Origin: an uncultured bacterium
GTDB lineage: Bacteria; Cyanobacteriota; Vampirovibrionia; Gastranaerophilales; Gastranaerophilaceae
Length of the DNA stretch: 7,874 nt
Direction of reading: 5' to 3'
NCBI GenBank assembly: GCA_902489575.1
Contig: CABUAQ010000087.1
Location: 1-7,874, forward strand
In this document: positions 5,484 through 7,874 of the stretch, piece by piece
How the letters are laid out: every line of letters starts with the position of its first letter
How positions within the stretch are numbered: the stretch's first letter is position 1
Translations under genes and position numbers: made by a program
Notes under the pieces: model-generated
What the model was told of the DNA's origin: nothing
The model's input: the letters and a program-made list of their open reading frames with translations, nothing else
Databases searched by the model: none

Positions 5484-6683
5484 ATGACAAACAGACTTAT
5501 ATACTTAGATAACAATGCAACAACAAAGGTTGATGAGCGTGTACTTGAAGCTATGATGCCTTATTTTAAAGAAGAATACGCAAATCCTTCAAGTATGTAT
5601 AATTTTGCAAAAAAAGCATCTGATGCGATAAAAGAAGCTCGAGTAATAATAAAAGACTTTGTAAATGCACAAAATGAAAAAGAAATTTTATTTACTTCTT
5701 GCGGCTCAGAAAGTGCAAATACAGCTATCAGAGGAGTGCTTAATTACAATAAAAATAAAAAACATATCATCACAACAAAAGTAGAACACCCTTGCGTCCT
5801 AAATCTTTATCAAGCATTAGAAAAACAAGGATACAGAGTGGATTATATCGGCGTTAATTCAAACGGAGAATTAAACCTTGAAGAATTAGAAACAGCAATT
5901 GATAATGAAACAGCTTTGGTATCTGTAATGTGGGCAAATAACGAAACCGGTGTAATAAATCCAATCAAAAAGATTTCTGAAATAATAAAAAACAAAAATC
6001 ACGAAACTAAGTTATTTGTAGATGCAGTGCAAGTCGCAGGTAAAATTCCAATCGATGTTCAAGATTGCGGAATTGACCTTCTCGGAATTTCCGGCCACAA
6101 ATTCCACGCCCCAAAAGGAGTTGGAGCATTATATGTTAATTCTAAAACCATGATAACTCCGCTTATTATAGGCGGTCATCAGGAAAGAGGGAAAAGAGCC
6201 GGCACTGAAAATGTTCCATATATAGCTGGTATGGCGAAGGCAGCAGAACTTGCTCAATCCGGTCTTGATTATGAAATAACTGAAGTTAAACGATTAAGAG
6301 ACAAACTTGAATCAAATATTATAAGTAAAATATACAATGCAAGACTTAATACAGGTGTTGCAAATCGTGTTCCGAACACAACAAATATTGGCTTTGAATA
6401 TGTTGAAGGTGAATTAATCCTGCTTCATCTTTCTGATTTAGGAATTTGTGCCTCCTCAGGTTCTGCCTGCACTTCAGGCTCTCTTGAACCGAGCCATGTA
6501 TTAAGAGCAATGAATGTGCCATTTACAGCAATTCACGGAAGCATCCGCTGGAGTTTGAGCCGATACACAACAGAAGATGAAATTGATTATGTTATAGAAA
6601 AACTTCCGTCTATAATAGACAAAATAACTTCAATTTCACCGTATCAAAAAGAACTTCAAGCCTTAAAAGAACTCCGAAGATAA
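5484..6683 (+). CDS. nifS: Cysteine desulfurase NifS/IscS
   Basis: This PLP-dependent enzyme takes sulfur from L-cysteine, giving alanine and a persulfide that is delivered to NifU. It is 399 residues, typical for class I desulfurases. Visible active-site features are YLDNNATT near the start (7-14), His102 in E-H-P-C, the N-N-E-T-G motif at 152-156, Asp180 and Gln183 (FVDAVQ), Lys206 in SGHK as the PLP lysine, and the catalytic Cys329 in SSGSACTSGS. Residues 180, 183 and 206 fall at the same numbers as in E. coli IscS, with the Cys one off (328). The GAGG at 5471-5474 lies within the end of nifU, 9 bases before the ATG, so the pair is certainly co-transcribed and probably translationally linked. 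A hairpin follows the stop by 27 bases. Confidence 0.96.
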   Translation: MTNRLIYLDNNATTKVDERVLEAMMPYFKEEYANPSSMYNFAKKASDAIKEARVIIKDFVNAQNEKEILFTSCGSESANTAIRGVLNYNKNKKHIITTKVEHPCVLNLYQALEKQGYRVDYIGVNSNGELNLEELETAIDNETALVSVMWANNETGVINPIKKISEIIKNKNHETKLFVDAVQVAGKIPIDVQDCGIDLLGISGHKFHAPKGVGALYVNSKTMITPLIIGGHQERGKRAGTENVPYIAGMAKAAELAQSGLDYEITEVKRLRDKLESNIISKIYNARLNTGVANRVPNTTNIGFEYVEGELILLHLSDLGICASSGSACTSGSLEPSHVLRAMNVPFTAIHGSIRWSLSRYTTEDEIDYVIEKLPSIIDKITSISPYQKELQALKELRR

Positions 6684-6710
6684 ATTTTAATTAAATGAAT
6701 ATACTAAGCA

Positions 6711-6744
6711 AAAAGTCCTATATATTTCTTTATATGGGACTTTT
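6711..6744 (+). terminator. Hairpin terminator after nifU-nifS
   Basis: AAAAGTCCTATATA (6711-6724) pairs with TATATGGGACTTTT (6731-6744) in a 14-bp stem with one T-G wobble pair and the loop TTTCTT. The T-run is the 3' end of the stem itself, so on either strand the structure ends in T's and could terminate in both directions. It lies 27 bases past the nifS stop. Confidence 0.7.
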
Positions 6745-6778
6745 GTCGTAAGCGAAAAAGATCGAAATTCTTATAAAA

Positions 6779-6843
6779 AAAACTCCTGATTTGATGAATT
6801 GGTTTAAATACAAAAAAATTTTATTCTGACTCTAAGGAGTTTT
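6779..6843 (+). promoter_or_regulatory. Possible RBS-masking inverted repeat upstream of the repeat-protein gene
   Basis: AAAACTCCT (6779-6787) is perfectly complementary to AGGAGTTTT (6835-6843), which contains the strong Shine-Dalgarno AAGGAG (6834-6839) 7 bases before the ATG at 6847. Pairing across the 47-base AT-rich interval would hide the ribosome site. It works only if transcription begins upstream of 6779. A TATAAA at 6772-6777 would start too late to include the whole upstream arm, so the case is open. Confidence 0.35.
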
Positions 6844-6846
6844 GAT

Positions 6847-7812
6847 ATGAAAAAATTTATTGTATTTTTAGTCTTACTTGTAGGCTGTCAACAGACCTTT
6901 GCCGGCCCAAATAACATAATACTTGATAAAATAGAAAACTCAATTTTCGGATACACTTACTCAAGTGATGCTGAAACTACAAGACTTGAACGTATTGAGA
7001 AAAAAGTTTACGGACAATCATCATCTGCACAAACTCAAACCCGTGTTGCCAAATTAAAAAAAGATTTGGCAGCTGATCTGATAGGACAAGAAATAGAACC
7101 GAAAGAAGATACTTTCCGTGAAGAAGAAGATTCATGGGTGTACGCAAAAGAACCTGTAGAAAGTACAAAAATGGACTATCCTTCAATTAATGAACTTGAA
7201 AAACTGGTATTTAAAAAAGAATTCAAAGATCAAAATATAAAAACCCGATTATCAAATTTGGAAACAAAAACTTTTGGCAAAACGTACGACAAAGATGATT
7301 TATCAAGCCGTGTAGATAGATTAAAAGCCGAAATAAAACCTCCAAAATTTATGGGAAATAAAATTGCACAACAAGAAAATGATTTCTATGATGGTGACAT
7401 AAGCAAACTTAACCAGAATTATCACCTTAATTCATACGGAGATGCCTTTGACTATGACGCCTACAACAATAGAAACATGATGAACACTTTTCCTGATTAT
7501 GACGACTATCCAGAAGGTCCAAGTGTATTTAAGCCTTCAAAAAATTTGAATATTTCATCAATTGAAAAAACACTTTACAAAACAAAATATGAAAATGAAC
7601 CAATGAATGCAAGATTATCAAGGGTAGAATCCAGTATATTCGGCACAAATTTTTCAAATGACAGTGACAGCGAACGGCTATCAAGAATTTCAAGTGCAAT
7701 AAATGCTCAAAAAAGTGCAAAACGCTACGACAGCAACAAATTTGGTCAAAACATGGCAACAGCATTCCAAATAGGAACACTTATTCTTATGGTACTTGCT
7801 TGTATACTATAA
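6847..7812 (+). CDS. Secreted or lipid-anchored repeat protein, function unknown
   Basis: The 321-residue product opens with a signal peptide, MKKFIVFLVLLVGCQQTFAG. L-V-G-C at 11-14 fits a lipobox, so Cys14 may be lipidated; ordinary cleavage after Ala19 is the alternative. Three ~50-residue repeats lie at about 25-74, 114-163 and 236-285. Each is made of two half-units of the form hydrophobic-x2-hydrophobic-E-x3-F-G-x2-Y ... R-L-x-R-hydrophobic-E, for example LDKIENSIFG and IEKTLYKTKY. Linkers between them are acidic and Tyr/Asp/Asn-rich (about 176-225). A hydrophobic helix at about 305-321 ends the protein, which would give it two membrane anchors. The short repeats recall ones common in hypothetical proteins of cyanobacterial relatives, from memory only. 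It is preceded by a strong AAGGAG site and is transcribed alone between a terminator and a convergent gene. Confidence 0.88.
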   Translation: MKKFIVFLVLLVGCQQTFAGPNNIILDKIENSIFGYTYSSDAETTRLERIEKKVYGQSSSAQTQTRVAKLKKDLAADLIGQEIEPKEDTFREEEDSWVYAKEPVESTKMDYPSINELEKLVFKKEFKDQNIKTRLSNLETKTFGKTYDKDDLSSRVDRLKAEIKPPKFMGNKIAQQENDFYDGDISKLNQNYHLNSYGDAFDYDAYNNRNMMNTFPDYDDYPEGPSVFKPSKNLNISSIEKTLYKTKYENEPMNARLSRVESSIFGTNFSNDSDSERLSRISSAINAQKSAKRYDSNKFGQNMATAFQIGTLILMVLACIL

Positions 7813-7816
7813 TAAA

Positions 7817-7874
7817 TTATTTAGCGGATTTTAACACATATCTTGCTGCTGCAGATGCAGGCTCAACAATACCA
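7817..7874 (-). CDS. 3' end of a convergent gene (partial), possibly murI-related
   Basis: The minus strand is open from the window edge to a TAA at 7819-7817 and reads GIVEPASAAARYVLKSAK. It ends 4 bases from the stop of the repeat-protein gene, a typical tight convergent arrangement. The GIVEP-x3-AA pattern resembles an internal segment of glutamate racemase (MurI, G-V-I-E-P-G-x-x-A-A), but there the protein continues, whereas this frame stops. It is therefore either an unrelated C-terminus or a truncated racemase. Confidence 0.45.
   Translation of the reverse strand, partial: GIVEPASAAARYVLKSAK

Noticed and set aside
4631..6683. Nitrogen-fixation cluster
   Set aside because: Only nifU and nifS are present; neighbours on both sides are unrelated to nitrogenase.
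1..7874. CRISPR array, prophage or transposase
   Set aside because: No regularly spaced direct repeats, and no integrase, transposase or phage structural gene in any frame.

Overview
The window is AT-rich, tightly packed bacterial DNA with clear Shine-Dalgarno sites. It looks like a Gram-negative-type (outer-membrane) anaerobe or fermenter. The best guess is a gut member of the non-photosynthetic cyanobacterial sister lineage (Vampirovibrionia/Melainabacteria, order Gastranaerophilales). That placement rests on three things: the base composition, an uncharacterised protein with an MGMSASQARF-type N-terminus that I associate from memory with that order, and a secreted protein built of repeated E-x3-FG-x2-Y / R-L-x-R-hydrophobic-E units. 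It is an inference, not a proof.

Layout. Positions 1-46 may be the tail of an upstream gene. Positions 120-2931 (+) form a compact energy-transduction operon: a TonB/TolA-like protein with very long Pro-rich and Gly/Ser-rich linkers, an ExbB/TolQ-type channel protein, and two ExbD/TolR proteins in tandem with overlapping ends. The operon closes with a hairpin terminator at 2964-2993. Positions 2994-3287 carry no gene. They hold a REP/MITE-like element with imperfect inverted arms (3029-3170) and a locally GC-rich patch. Positions 3288-4436 (-) encode a coiled-coil protein of unknown function, preceded by a strikingly sigma-28 (FliA)-like promoter. Positions 4631-6683 (+) encode a three-domain NifU scaffold and a NifS/IscS cysteine desulfurase one base apart, which together make a complete Fe-S cluster assembly pair, followed by a hairpin. 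Positions 6847-7812 (+) encode a probable lipoprotein or secreted protein with three ~50-residue repeats and a C-terminal hydrophobic helix. The last bases, 7817-7874 (-), look like the 3' end of a convergent gene.

How the genes work together. The TonB-ExbB-ExbD set should convert inner-membrane ion flow into force on outer-membrane partners. No receptor, TolB or Pal is in view, so Ton versus Tol duty cannot be decided. NifU and NifS should supply housekeeping Fe-S clusters, because no nitrogenase genes are present. The minus-strand coiled-coil protein and the repeat protein are the two genuinely unexplained genes. The former, with its FliA-like promoter and helical ends, is the best lead for something new: possibly an exported structural or surface protein co-regulated with motility. 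Other points worth a second look are two non-standard pore residues in ExbB, near-identical DNA in the membrane segments of the two exbD genes, and a 9-bp element able to pair with the ribosome binding site of the last gene.
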